In this document: positions 10,419 through 18,392 of the stretch, piece after piece
Layout: the number at the start of each line of letters is the position of its first letter
Position numbering within the stretch: position 1 is the first letter of the stretch
NCBI GenBank assembly: GCA_024398125.1
Contig: JAKSJO010000017.1
Location: forward strand, 1-54,820
DNA from: Bacteroidales bacterium
Lineage (GTDB): Bacteria; Bacteroidota; Bacteroidia; Bacteroidales; UBA932
Length of the DNA: 54,820 bases
Direction: 5' to 3'
Made by a program: the position numbers and the translations under genes
The notes under the pieces: generated by a model
Databases searched by the model: none
The model's input: the letters and a program-made list of their open reading frames with translations, nothing else
What the model was told of the DNA's origin: nothing

Positions 10419-11774
10419 ATGAACACTTTTTTCAAAGGATTTCTGACATATCTGAGACAGCTGGCAAACATCAAGGATGCCATCGATACCGATGCGGCAG
10501 CCCATAACATCCGCCAGAATATCTACTTCCGCGGACCTAACGTCTGGATTCTCGCATTCTCCATAGTCATCGCGTCTGTCGGCCTGAATGTGAACTCTAC
10601 AGCCGTGATCATCGGTGCCATGCTCATATCGCCGCTGATGGGACCTATACTCGGTATCGGACTTGGTCTTGGCATCAATGATACAAGCCTGCTGAAAGAT
10701 GGTTTCCGCCACCTGATCGTCATGGTATCGATCAGTTTGATAGCATCGTTCCTGTTCTTCTTCCTGTCGCCGCTGAAACTTGCCAATCCTACCGAGCTGC
10801 TTGCACGTACGACGCCGACCTTCTACGATGTGCTGATCGCGTTCTTCGGCGGCTGTGCCGGCATGCTGGAGAACAGCCGCAAGGAAAAGGGTACAGTACT
10901 GTCCGGCGTGGCTATTGCGACTGCTCTGATGCCGCCGCTCTGTACCGCAGGATACGGCCTTGCGAACTTCAGCCTGAGGTTTTTCGCCGGAGCGATGATG
11001 CTCTTCATCATCAACTGCGTATTCATTTCTCTGTCGACCTATGTCATGGCGAAGATTCTGGGCTTCAAGGAGGTCGAGTTCCCGACCGAGGCTCATGCAA
11101 AGCGTACACGTTTTTTCATTACCACGGTAGTGGTGGCCGTCGTGGTTCCCAGCGTGCTGTCCGCAATCAGCATGGTACGTGAGAACGCGCTGACCCAGAA
11201 TGCCGCCAACTTCGTGAGCGACAACAAGGTCCTGGAGCACAGCTATATATATGATTACAAGATGGACGCCAAGAACAGGGACTGCAAGCTGTCGCTGTAC
11301 ATCGCAGGCGATGCCCTGACTGCCGCGGACCGCGCAAGGATCATGGCATCGGCGCCACACTACGGAATCGATACGACCCGTATCCGGTTCGTCCAGCATA
11401 AGAGTCGGGATATCAATGACAGCTTCTCGGAGGAGTTTTTCAGAGAGGTATATCAGCAGACCAATGAAGACCTTCTCCAGAAAGAAGAACAGCTCCGCGT
11501 GCTTCAGGAAGAACTGCTTCAGTATCATCGCGAAGAGATTCCTCACAGCCAGATATCAAAGGAGATATTCGCCGCGTTCCCTCTCATCAAGGACGTATCC
11601 ATCAGCCGCGGCGTCGCCGTCAGCCGCGACAGCCTGAAGCAGAAGGACTGCATCATGGTGATGACTGAAGGAGACAAGAGCCTGACTAGGGATGAGCAGA
11701 AGAAACTCGAGGACTGGCTCGCCGCCCGCCTGGACGAAAATGAAATCAGATTGATACATACAGTAGTCAAATAA
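10419..11774 (+). CDS. DUF389 (TIGR00341-type) membrane protein
   Basis: This 451-residue protein has an N-terminal membrane domain of the DUF389 family with about six helices and a long soluble C-terminal region. Typical family segments are RGPNVWILAFSIVIASVGLN, NSTAVIIGAMLISPLMGPI and SGVAIATALMPPLCTAGYGL. The C-terminal half (about 235-451) includes a coiled-coil-prone stretch (NEDLLQKEEQLRVLQEELLQ). DUF389 proteins are widespread in Bacteroidota and their substrate is not established. The GH27 gene follows 14 bp later and may be co-transcribed although no functional link is apparent. Confidence 0.92.
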   Translation: MNTFFKGFLTYLRQLANIKDAIDTDAAAHNIRQNIYFRGPNVWILAFSIVIASVGLNVNSTAVIIGAMLISPLMGPILGIGLGLGINDTSLLKDGFRHLIVMVSISLIASFLFFFLSPLKLANPTELLARTTPTFYDVLIAFFGGCAGMLENSRKEKGTVLSGVAIATALMPPLCTAGYGLANFSLRFFAGAMMLFIINCVFISLSTYVMAKILGFKEVEFPTEAHAKRTRFFITTVVVAVVVPSVLSAISMVRENALTQNAANFVSDNKVLEHSYIYDYKMDAKNRDCKLSLYIAGDALTAADRARIMASAPHYGIDTTRIRFVQHKSRDINDSFSEEFFREVYQQTNEDLLQKEEQLRVLQEELLQYHREEIPHSQISKEIFAAFPLIKDVSISRGVAVSRDSLKQKDCIMVMTEGDKSLTRDEQKKLEDWLAARLDENEIRLIHTVVK

Positions 11775-11788
11775 TTAACAATCAGGAT

Positions 11789-13453
11789 ATGAAAAGAATC
11801 TGGAGAACCCTTCTGGCGGTCCCGTGTGTCCTGGCTGCAGCGTCATGCTCTCAGCCGACTGTCAGCAGTGAAACTGAAGCGCATGCCCCTACCATGGGAT
11901 GGAACACCTACAACACCTTCAATCTGGACATCAACGAGCAGCTCATCATTGAGCAGGCCGAGGCTATGGCCAATTCTGGACTGAAAGATGCCGGTTACAG
12001 GTATATCAATATCGATGACGGCTACTTCGGAGGCCGCGATCCCGAGACAGGAAGGCTTCTCATCCATCCTGATCGATTTCCGAATGGCCTCAAGGACTTG
12101 GTGGACCATATCCATTCTCTTGGCCTGAAGGCCGGTATCTACAGCGATGCCGGAACCAATACCTGCGGAAATTATTGGGGAAAGGACAGCCTCGCAAACA
12201 ATGTCGGACTCTATGGTCACGATGTACAGGATTGCGAGATGTTCTTCAATGAACTCGGATTCGACTTCATCAAGGTTGACTACTGCGGCGGCACTACCTG
12301 GCAGAACTATTACTCGATCGGCATAGACGAGGAGGAACGTTACCGCCAGATACGCCAGGCCATGGATGAAACCGGCCGCAAGGATCTCCGTCTCAGCGTC
12401 TGCCGCTGGAACTATCCTGGAACATGGGTCAGCGAGGTCGGCGATTCATGGCGAATGTCCCAGGACATCAACTGCTCATGGCGCTCGATCAGGAATATCA
12501 TCGACCAGAGCCTGTATATCTCTGCATACGCATCCAAGGGCCATTACAACGACATGGACATGCTGGAGGTCGGCAGAACCCTGTCCCAGGAGGAGGACAT
12601 GACCCATTTCGGCATGTGGTGCATCCTCTCGTCTCCGCTCATCATTGGATGCGACATGACAACCATGCGTCCCGAGACCCTCGAACTGCTTACCAATCCA
12701 GAGCTCATCGCCCTGAATCAGGATCCGCTCGGTCTCCAGGCGTACGTGGCTAAGGACTGCGGCGACGGAACGTATGTTTTTGTCAAGGATATCGAGACTC
12801 TTCACGGAAAGACACGCGCTATCGCGCTCTATAACTCCACCAACGAGGCTCAGAACATAGGCATAGAGTACAGTGCTGTCGAACTGGGCGGCTCGGTAAA
12901 GGCCAGAGACCTGTTCGCAAGGACTGACGTCGAGACCGCGGCTGACGGAATCTCTGTCGAGGTTCCTGCGCATGGAACCCGCATCTACCGTCTTGAGGCG
13001 ACCCAGCGTATCGAGCGCAGTCTGTACGAAGCCGAGACGGCATTCCTCTCAGAGTATCAGGAACTGCATGACGCGTTCTCTGTAGCGACAGCATACTACG
13101 AGAAGGACGCTGCCTGCTCCGGCGGTGCAAAGGTTGTCAATCTGGGCAGAAAGCCGAAGAATGACCTCAGATGGCTTGACGTCTACAGCGAGACAGGCGG
13201 CGAGTATGAGGTAACAATCGACATCCTCCCGACTCCGGAGGCTCTTCAGATCAGCGAATGGGACAGCAATCCTGGCGGATATCAGTTCTTCCTTTCAGTC
13301 AATGACGGCGTCGGCAACCGTGTCCGTCTGGACAAGGACAGCACATCGGCGACCATCACCGTCACCCTTCCGGCCGGCTCGAACGTTGTCCGCCTCTATG
13401 ACGACAGATACCTCATGCCCGGCATCGACCGCATGATTCTCCGCAAGCTGTAG
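11789..13453 (+). CDS. GH27 alpha-galactosidase lipoprotein with C-terminal beta domain
   Basis: This 554-residue lipoprotein (signal ending LAAASCS) has a GH27 catalytic domain from TMGWNTYNTF at residue ~35. The nucleophile is Asp164 in FIKVDYCGG and the acid/base is Asp226 in SWRMSQDI, both in the usual GH27 settings; cysteines in TNTCGNYWG, QDCEM and VDYCGG are also typical. Residues ~315-405 are the C-terminal beta domain, and an extra ~140-residue beta-rich region resembles a carbohydrate-binding or NPCBM-like module (not firmly assigned). It should release alpha-1,6-galactose from galactomannan or raffinose-type glycans at the outer membrane or periplasm. The stop is 3 bp from the stop of the convergent hipA gene. 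Confidence 0.94.
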   Translation: MKRIWRTLLAVPCVLAAASCSQPTVSSETEAHAPTMGWNTYNTFNLDINEQLIIEQAEAMANSGLKDAGYRYINIDDGYFGGRDPETGRLLIHPDRFPNGLKDLVDHIHSLGLKAGIYSDAGTNTCGNYWGKDSLANNVGLYGHDVQDCEMFFNELGFDFIKVDYCGGTTWQNYYSIGIDEEERYRQIRQAMDETGRKDLRLSVCRWNYPGTWVSEVGDSWRMSQDINCSWRSIRNIIDQSLYISAYASKGHYNDMDMLEVGRTLSQEEDMTHFGMWCILSSPLIIGCDMTTMRPETLELLTNPELIALNQDPLGLQAYVAKDCGDGTYVFVKDIETLHGKTRAIALYNSTNEAQNIGIEYSAVELGGSVKARDLFARTDVETAADGISVEVPAHGTRIYRLEATQRIERSLYEAETAFLSEYQELHDAFSVATAYYEKDAACSGGAKVVNLGRKPKNDLRWLDVYSETGGEYEVTIDILPTPEALQISEWDSNPGGYQFFLSVNDGVGNRVRLDKDSTSATITVTLPAGSNVVRLYDDRYLMPGIDRMILRKL

Positions 13454-13456
13454 CAT

Positions 13457-14575
13457 CTATTCATCCAACTTGTCCATGTCGAGGGAGGACTTGCAGACAG
13501 ACACGATCTCGTCGATGATCTCGATGCATCTCCTGCGTGGGATGCGTATGCCCGTGCCAGCCGCGATCATATCCTCGCGGGACGGATTGCCTGCATACTT
13601 CACTGAAGTTGCATGCTCGCCCCGGGTACCGGCAGGAGAGTATGTTATGTCGTAGGCTGGAGCAAGCGACCACTTGCCGCTCTCGCATAGGAAAGTGAAA
13701 TTCTTGGCATGGTCGTCCCTGTTCTGGCAGACGACATTGAACACCATCCTTCGGAACATCTGTTCCACCTGAACCGGGTCCTGGGTCAGGTATCCGGTGA
13801 GAGCCAGCAGGTTCACATAATCGATGCTTTGGCTGCGGAAGTCGGACTGCAGGAGTGCCGCTGCAGTGAGGGCGTGCATGCGCTTGCCGTCCTGTATGTC
13901 AAATCTCCTGATGGCGAAATATCGGTCGTTTATCAGTCTGATTTCTGGAATGACGATGCCGCACTTCTGAGCTGTGCCCATATAGAGATACTCCATCCTG
14001 CCGATGTCCGATGGGTCGTAGGTGTGCCTGAACTTGACAATCCAGTCCGTGCCGTCACCGGCCTTGAATATGGCCTTCGGTCTTGCACCGCCGGAATTGT
14101 TGCTCTTATAGTACAGCAGGGAAGCGTCAGCATCGCTCTTTTCTGACAGTACATCCAGAGCTTTGCGCTGCAGCTCATCGAAATCTCCATCGGTTATCGC
14201 GGCTGTCGTGACTGTCTTCACCTCCGGCTTGTAGCAGAGCGCCCCCATTCCCGAACTGCCCACAAGGGACAGTCTCTGGAGAGGGGAGAGTTTGGCAAGG
14301 GAGCCGCCCTCGCGTCGGAGCATCCTGTCGAGCAGGTACAGTCCATATCCGTCAGGCATGCTGTCCTCGAAAGCAGCGAATCCGCCGCCGAAGCTGTTCT
14401 CCCTGGAGTAGATGAGTCCCGTCTGAAGCGGCAGCTCCCACGGTGAGATGGAAAATCCGTCTGCGATCCAGTCCCTGTCGTACTCGAATACGCAGCGGTC
14501 CCTTTCCGGGGTCATCTGGATGGTGCCGACGGTTCTGCCGCCAAGAGTGACCGTTGTCTTGAGAATATCTTTCAT
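13457..14575 (-). CDS. hipA: HipA family toxin kinase
   Basis: This 372-residue HipA-type Ser/Thr kinase has the N-terminal HipA_N region (TVGTIQMTPERDRCVFEYD) and the C-terminal kinase core. Active-site motifs visible are QNRDDHAKNF (catalytic Asp and Asn) and LAPAYDITYSP (the metal-binding Asp). HipA toxins phosphorylate glutamyl-tRNA synthetase in E. coli; the target of this homologue is unknown. The ATG overlaps the hipB stop by four bases (ATGA), so antitoxin and toxin are translationally coupled with the antitoxin first, which is the normal order. Confidence 0.93.
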   Translation of the reverse strand: MKDILKTTVTLGGRTVGTIQMTPERDRCVFEYDRDWIADGFSISPWELPLQTGLIYSRENSFGGGFAAFEDSMPDGYGLYLLDRMLRREGGSLAKLSPLQRLSLVGSSGMGALCYKPEVKTVTTAAITDGDFDELQRKALDVLSEKSDADASLLYYKSNNSGGARPKAIFKAGDGTDWIVKFRHTYDPSDIGRMEYLYMGTAQKCGIVIPEIRLINDRYFAIRRFDIQDGKRMHALTAAALLQSDFRSQSIDYVNLLALTGYLTQDPVQVEQMFRRMVFNVVCQNRDDHAKNFTFLCESGKWSLAPAYDITYSPAGTRGEHATSVKYAGNPSREDMIAAGTGIRIPRRRCIEIIDEIVSVCKSSLDMDKLDE

Positions 14576-14883
14576 CGTCCTTTCTGTCTGCCTTGATTCC
14601 TGTTGATAGTCTCGAGCTCTTCGCCGGTAGTGAACTTGGACCTGCCCATGATCGCGCTCATCTCGTCGAACCAGTCGAATTCCACGACCAGCCTGAGAAA
14701 GGCTTCCAGAGAAATTTTGCCCTTGGTTTCAAAGCGTTCAAGGGTTGGCTCCGGGATTCCTGTGGCTTCGGCAAGGCTGCGCCTGCTCATTCCCTTGTCC
14801 AGCCTGCGCTTGCGGCAGTTTCCCGCCAGTATCATTGCCAGACGCTCCGGATTCTTGTCAAATATATCGAAACTATATTCCAT
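14572..14883 (-). CDS. hipB: HipB-like HTH antitoxin
   Basis: This 103-residue protein has a Cro/C1-type helix-turn-helix at residues ~22-52 (RRLDKGMSRRSLAEATGIPE) and is the expected DNA-binding antitoxin of the HipA encoded next. The spacing of the HTH and the ATGA overlap with hipA support the pairing. It should bind the palindromic sites just upstream of its own start and repress the operon. Confidence 0.9.
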   Translation of the reverse strand: MEYSFDIFDKNPERLAMILAGNCRKRRLDKGMSRRSLAEATGIPEPTLERFETKGKISLEAFLRLVVEFDWFDEMSAIMGRSKFTTGEELETINRNQGRQKGR

Positions 14884-14889
14884 AATATC

Positions 14890-14944
14890 TTATGACATAA
14901 ATAAGCTTTCACCTAGTATTTCATAGTATGTTATGACAAATATA
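14890..14944 (-). promoter_or_regulatory. hipBA promoter and operator palindromes
   Basis: The - strand carries a perfect -7 box (TATATTTG) at 14937-14944. Downstream, between the box and the hipB ATG, lie a perfect palindrome TTATG-A-CATAA (14890-14900), a second palindrome CATA-G-TATG (14922-14930), and a further TTATGACA half-copy beginning at 14931. The arrangement fits autorepression by HipB. Confidence 0.7.
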
Positions 14945-15023
14945 GTGATTATACTACCGAATCCATCTAATACATAAGAACATTTTTTTAATTTGCTTAG
15001 ACTATGCTATTTTTCTGCGCAGT

Positions 15024-15368
15024 TTAGATGATCTTGTCGACAGGCTTTCCTTTGGCAAGGTCATCCACAAGCTTGTCCATGCGGCGGATTTCACGCATGA
15101 GGGGATCTTCCACATTCTCGACGCGTACACCGCAGACAACACCCTTGATGCATTCCCGCTGTGGATTCATCTCCGGGGCATTCCTGAAGAAATCGCCGTA
15201 AGTGATGCTGCCAAGCGCCAGCTCCTCAATGTCGGCAGGGGAGTATCCTGTCAGCCACGAAGCCAACTGGTCCACCTCATCCTTGGTACGACCCTTTCGC
15301 TCTGCTTTGGCGACAAGAAGTCCGTACACCTTTGAAAAGGGCATGTCAAAGACTTTGTGATTCTCCAT
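15024..15368 (-). CDS. DUF2200 protein
   Basis: This 114-residue cytoplasmic protein matches DUF2200 (conserved small protein) along its whole length: the start HKVFDMPFSKVYGLLVAKAE, the middle LASWLTGYSPADIEELA, and the tail MREIRRMDKLVDDLAKGKP are characteristic. Family members are sometimes annotated by similarity to Staphylococcus or E. coli proteins without known activity. It stands alone, downstream of the CDF transporter on the same strand (67 bp gap). Confidence 0.9.
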   Translation of the reverse strand: MENHKVFDMPFSKVYGLLVAKAERKGRTKDEVDQLASWLTGYSPADIEELALGSITYGDFFRNAPEMNPQRECIKGVVCGVRVENVEDPLMREIRRMDKLVDDLAKGKPVDKII

Positions 15369-15435
15369 TGGTCTGTAATAGTATTGTAGATGCTATTGAG
15401 ATATTGGTTAACGCTCCAGCAAAAAGGCGTTCTTG

Positions 15436-16332
15436 TCATTCGGCCTCGACGTCGGGTTCGATGTGGAGGGATATCTGGGTCTCAGGACCGAAGTGCTCCC
15501 GAAGTCTGGATTCGGCAGAAGTTGCCATGCTGTGGGCTGCTGATACTGAAGTGTTTCCATCGACTACAATGTGTGCAGCGATGATGATGGAAGGGCCGTT
15601 CTTTCTCGTCTTCAGTTCGTGTACATCATCGATTCCGTTGACGCTGAGAATGATGGAGGTAATCTCATTTTCCGTGTCCTGAGGAAGCGACCCTTCGGTG
15701 AGTTCATGAAGCGTGGGGATTGCCATCTTCACTGCAATGCAGAAGATGAAGATGCTGATGCCGCAGCACACGATAGGGTCGAGTATGACCCACTTGCCGC
15801 CAAGCAGCATCGCTGCGCCTATACCGAGCGCAGAGCCTATCGACGACAAAGCATCTGTACGGTGATGCCAGGCGTTGGTAACGACTGCCGGGCTGTTGTG
15901 CTTGCGACCCACGCGTGCAGTCAGCTGGAACAGCATTTCCTTGACGGCGATGCTGATGATGGCGGCCCACAAGGCAACTGCACCGGGGACAGCCAGACCA
16001 TTTCCTGCCACAGCGTCGCGGATCTTGGCTATGCCCTCGGACATCAGTTTCGCGCCTACGACCAACAGAAGAAGCGCAACTGCGGCTGTTGCCAGCGTCT
16101 CATACTTGCCGTGTCCGTAGTCGTGGCTCTCGTCCTCTCCCTTGCTGGAGACCTTGATCATGGCGAGCACGATGACGTCACTTACCAGGTCAGAGAGCGA
16201 ATGGACAGCGTCAGCCATCATGGCGGCGCTGTGCCCCACGATACCTGCGACCAGTTTCACTCCCGCCAATGCCACATTGGCCACTGCTCCCCAGATGGTT
16301 ACCCTGGATATTGCCTGCTCTCTATCTTTCAT
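15436..16332 (-). CDS. Cation diffusion facilitator transporter
   Basis: This 298-residue CDF-family metal exporter has six predicted helices and a C-terminal cytoplasmic domain. Metal site motifs are visible in helix 2 (DAVHSLSDLVSD), after helix 2-3 (DYGHGKYETLAT) and in helix 5 (HHRTDALSSIGSALG). Such proteins export Zn2+, Fe2+, Mn2+ or Co2+ in exchange for protons. HxxxD in helix 5 with HSLSD in helix 2 does not settle the metal. Confidence 0.94.
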   Translation of the reverse strand: MKDREQAISRVTIWGAVANVALAGVKLVAGIVGHSAAMMADAVHSLSDLVSDVIVLAMIKVSSKGEDESHDYGHGKYETLATAAVALLLLVVGAKLMSEGIAKIRDAVAGNGLAVPGAVALWAAIISIAVKEMLFQLTARVGRKHNSPAVVTNAWHHRTDALSSIGSALGIGAAMLLGGKWVILDPIVCCGISIFIFCIAVKMAIPTLHELTEGSLPQDTENEITSIILSVNGIDDVHELKTRKNGPSIIIAAHIVVDGNTSVSAAHSMATSAESRLREHFGPETQISLHIEPDVEAE

Positions 16333-16357
16333 GTCGCTAAAGTTAGTGCTTTTTACG

Positions 16358-16641
16358 CTATTTCATAACTATGCCTTTTGCATTTAGAATCACTTCTGAG
16401 TAATAGTCAGTAAGAGTCGCCCTGAACATGTTCATGTCAACTGCGTAGATGTTTTCGTACAGAGAAATGAAGCATTATTCCCAGACTACTTCGTAAGACT
16501 TCTTTTCAGCCTCTTCTGTCTGGTCTTTTTTTACGATGACTTCAGCAGGCACACTAGCTGAGCGGTCGATGATTTCAGTCAACTTCTCAGCATAAACCCC
16601 AGTAATCTTTTGAATAATACAAATCCGAGATCCCGGTAATT
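16358..16641 (-). pseudogene. Broken gene remnant with in-frame TAA
   Basis: In one - strand frame, a stretch reading ...KITGVYAEKLTEIID... ends SYEVVWE at a TAA (16475-16477); the same frame continues for 38 more codons as ...LYENIYAVDMNMF... to TAG (16358-16360). Both halves look protein-like and are in frame with each other (117 bases between the stops). No good start codon is present upstream. It is therefore probably a decayed gene of unknown family. The remaining part of the 16333-16724 gap holds only the promoter of the next gene. Confidence 0.4.
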
Positions 16642-16711
16642 ATGTAGTACATGCGACCTATAATTTCTGTATATAAAGAAGCAGTTTCAATGTCGTATCC
16701 TAAAAAGTGAT

Positions 16712-16719
16712 TATCTTTG
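16712..16719 (+). promoter_or_regulatory. Promoter -7 box of the DUF6922-AbiEii pair
   Basis: TATCTTTG lies only 5 nt before the ATG at 16725, so the mRNA would be leaderless or nearly so. Confidence 0.55.
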
Positions 16720-16724
16720 TACCT

Positions 16725-17030
16725 ATGAGCGAAAGGGAATATATATATTCTTTCTCGGATTATCTTTTCTGGGATGTGGATAAGGACTCAATCGACCTTG
16801 AGTCCAACGCCCCGTATGTGGTTAGACGTGTCCTTGAACTAGGACAGCTGAATGACTGGAAACTGTTGATGTCCAGATTTGGATTGCAGAGAATTGCCCG
16901 GATAGCGCAGAACCTGCGAACTCTCGAACCAAAAGCACTTTCGTTCATCTCTGCCGTTTCATCCTTGCCAAAAGAATCTTTCAGATGCTTCACTACGAGA
17001 CCATCCACCCCGACACACTGGAGCTATTAA
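16725..17030 (+). CDS. DUF6922-type protein, partner of AbiEii-like nucleotidyltransferase
   Basis: This 101-residue protein has the plan of the DUF6922 family: a start with SFSDYLFWDVD, a helical middle RRVLELGQLNDWKLLM, and an end SLPKESFRCFTTRPSTPTHW. In Bacteroidota these small proteins regularly precede an AbiEii/AbiGii-like gene, as here, and probably act as its antitoxin or regulator (inference). The ATG at 16725 was chosen. Its last 46 bases overlap the next gene. Confidence 0.82.
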   Translation: MSEREYIYSFSDYLFWDVDKDSIDLESNAPYVVRRVLELGQLNDWKLLMSRFGLQRIARIAQNLRTLEPKALSFISAVSSLPKESFRCFTTRPSTPTHWSY

Positions 17031-17602
17031 AGAAGATTCAATCTTTAGAAATGTTCAAGGATGCAAGGCTTGTCGGTGGAACAGCCCTTGCTTTGCAGAT
17101 AGGCCATAGAAAATCCGTAGACTTGGACTTTTTTGGTGGCGTAGATGCATCTCTGCAAGAAATTACCTTAGAACTTTCGACATTTGCTTCTGTCTCGCCA
17201 TTGTCCGAGTCCAGGATGATGCGTTTCCTTATTGTTGATGGAGTGAAGGTTGATATAGTCAACTACCCCTATTCGTGGATTGATGAGCCCGTAATAGAAG
17301 ACGGAGTTACCCTTGCGGGAATAAAGGATATAGCAGCAATGAAGTTGTCTGCAATTACAAACCGGGGAACCAGGAAGGACTTTGTGGATTTCTATTTCTT
17401 GCTTAAACACTTCTCATTCGACGAACTGATCAATCTCTATGTCCAGAAGTATTCGGATGCACAGCTCTTCACGACTCTAAAGAGTCTCACGTATTTCGAT
17501 GATGCCGAACAGGATCCGATGCCTTTGATGATGTCAAGTCTAGAATGGGAGGAGGTAAAAACTCAGATAGTGGTTGAGGTCGGAAGTTTTTTGAAAAGAT
17601 AA
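16985..17602 (+). CDS. AbiEii/AbiGii-family nucleotidyltransferase (toxin-like)
   Basis: This 205-residue protein belongs to the nucleotidyl transferase AbiEii/AbiGii toxin family. The NTase signature is clear: LVGGTALALQIGHRKSVDLD split by the GG-T-x-L motif and the metal-binding D-L-D in VDLDFFGG, then VKVDIVNYPY supplying the third Asp. IKDIAAMKLSAITNRGTRKD is a second family block. AbiEii toxins transfer nucleotides to tRNA or other acceptors during abortive infection. The usual HTH antitoxin AbiEi is absent; the DUF6922 gene takes its place, overlapping by 46 bp. Confidence 0.9.
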   Translation: MLHYETIHPDTLELLKKIQSLEMFKDARLVGGTALALQIGHRKSVDLDFFGGVDASLQEITLELSTFASVSPLSESRMMRFLIVDGVKVDIVNYPYSWIDEPVIEDGVTLAGIKDIAAMKLSAITNRGTRKDFVDFYFLLKHFSFDELINLYVQKYSDAQLFTTLKSLTYFDDAEQDPMPLMMSSLEWEEVKTQIVVEVGSFLKR

Positions 17603-17679
17603 AACCACAGAAGAGTAACAGAACTCAGTACTGTTGGCATCCACATGAACTCTGCTGAACAGGAAATAGTATTTCAAGA

Positions 17680-18321
17680 ATGACAGTAGGAGACCTGATC
17701 AATATGTTCCTTCGGCTGGAGATGGCGGAGAAGGAGAAAGACAGCGAGTTCGCTTTCGATACGGGAAGGGAAGGGGAATCGCCGTTCGCCATCACTGGAG
17801 TGACAGTCGATGAAGAGGGGGACATCTGCCTTCTTAATGATGCCCGATGCAGTCAGTCGTTGTCGGCAGAAGAACTCGCAATGGAATTGAGGCAGTTCGA
17901 TAACGCCAAGACAGTCTATTTCATCAGCACAGATAAGAGCGGCGGCTCGATCCTGTACGACATCAAGGATGGAGGGACCCGCGACAGGATGAGCCCTGAG
18001 ATCAGGATGGTAAGCTCAAGGGATTTGACCGAAAGGCTCAAGGGCTTTGCTGCCGACAGTGTTCCTTATTTCGAGAGCGGCACCATAAACTTCACAGTCA
18101 ATTCGGTGTACGAAGATGAACAGGGCTGCCTCTGCCTCGAGTCGAACGAGATCGAGGAACTTGACAACTATACCGTCGGTTTGCTCCTCGATGAGCTGTC
18201 TTCAGTCGTAGACACAACGCCTGTATATCTGTATGACGACGAGTCAAAGGAATATTACGGCATCTATCTGGACGAGTACAAGACCGACCAGGACGGCAAT
18301 CCGTGGATAAACGTGAGATAA
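17680..18321 (+). CDS. Unknown two-repeat acidic protein
   Basis: This 213-residue acidic, soluble protein is not recognised. It consists of two diverged copies of one ~105-residue unit: residues 1-107 and 108-213. In each, a helix (VGDLINMFLRL / SRDLTERLKGF) is followed by a strand block (ITGVTVDEEGDICLL / VNSVYEDEQGCLCLE) and then a helix-strand block ending in a tyrosine-rich hairpin (TVYFISTDKSGG / PVYLYDDESKEYYG). No signal peptide or known catalytic motif is seen. It lies 77 bp after the AbiEii-like gene; whether it belongs to that unit is unknown. A terminator follows. Confidence 0.75.
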   Translation: MTVGDLINMFLRLEMAEKEKDSEFAFDTGREGESPFAITGVTVDEEGDICLLNDARCSQSLSAEELAMELRQFDNAKTVYFISTDKSGGSILYDIKDGGTRDRMSPEIRMVSSRDLTERLKGFAADSVPYFESGTINFTVNSVYEDEQGCLCLESNEIEELDNYTVGLLLDELSSVVDTTPVYLYDDESKEYYGIYLDEYKTDQDGNPWINVR

Positions 18322-18344
18322 GAATCGATATTCAGGAAAAACAG

Positions 18345-18373
18345 CAAGGGCTGACCGTTATGGCCAGCCCTTG
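18345..18373. terminator. Hairpin terminator between convergent genes
   Basis: A 12-bp stem with one A-C mismatch and a GTTAT loop ends the unknown gene at 18321 and the convergent GH43 gene. It shares its core with the hairpin at 4138-4172. Confidence 0.7.
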
Positions 18374-18392
18374 TCGTCATAAAAGAAGCAGA

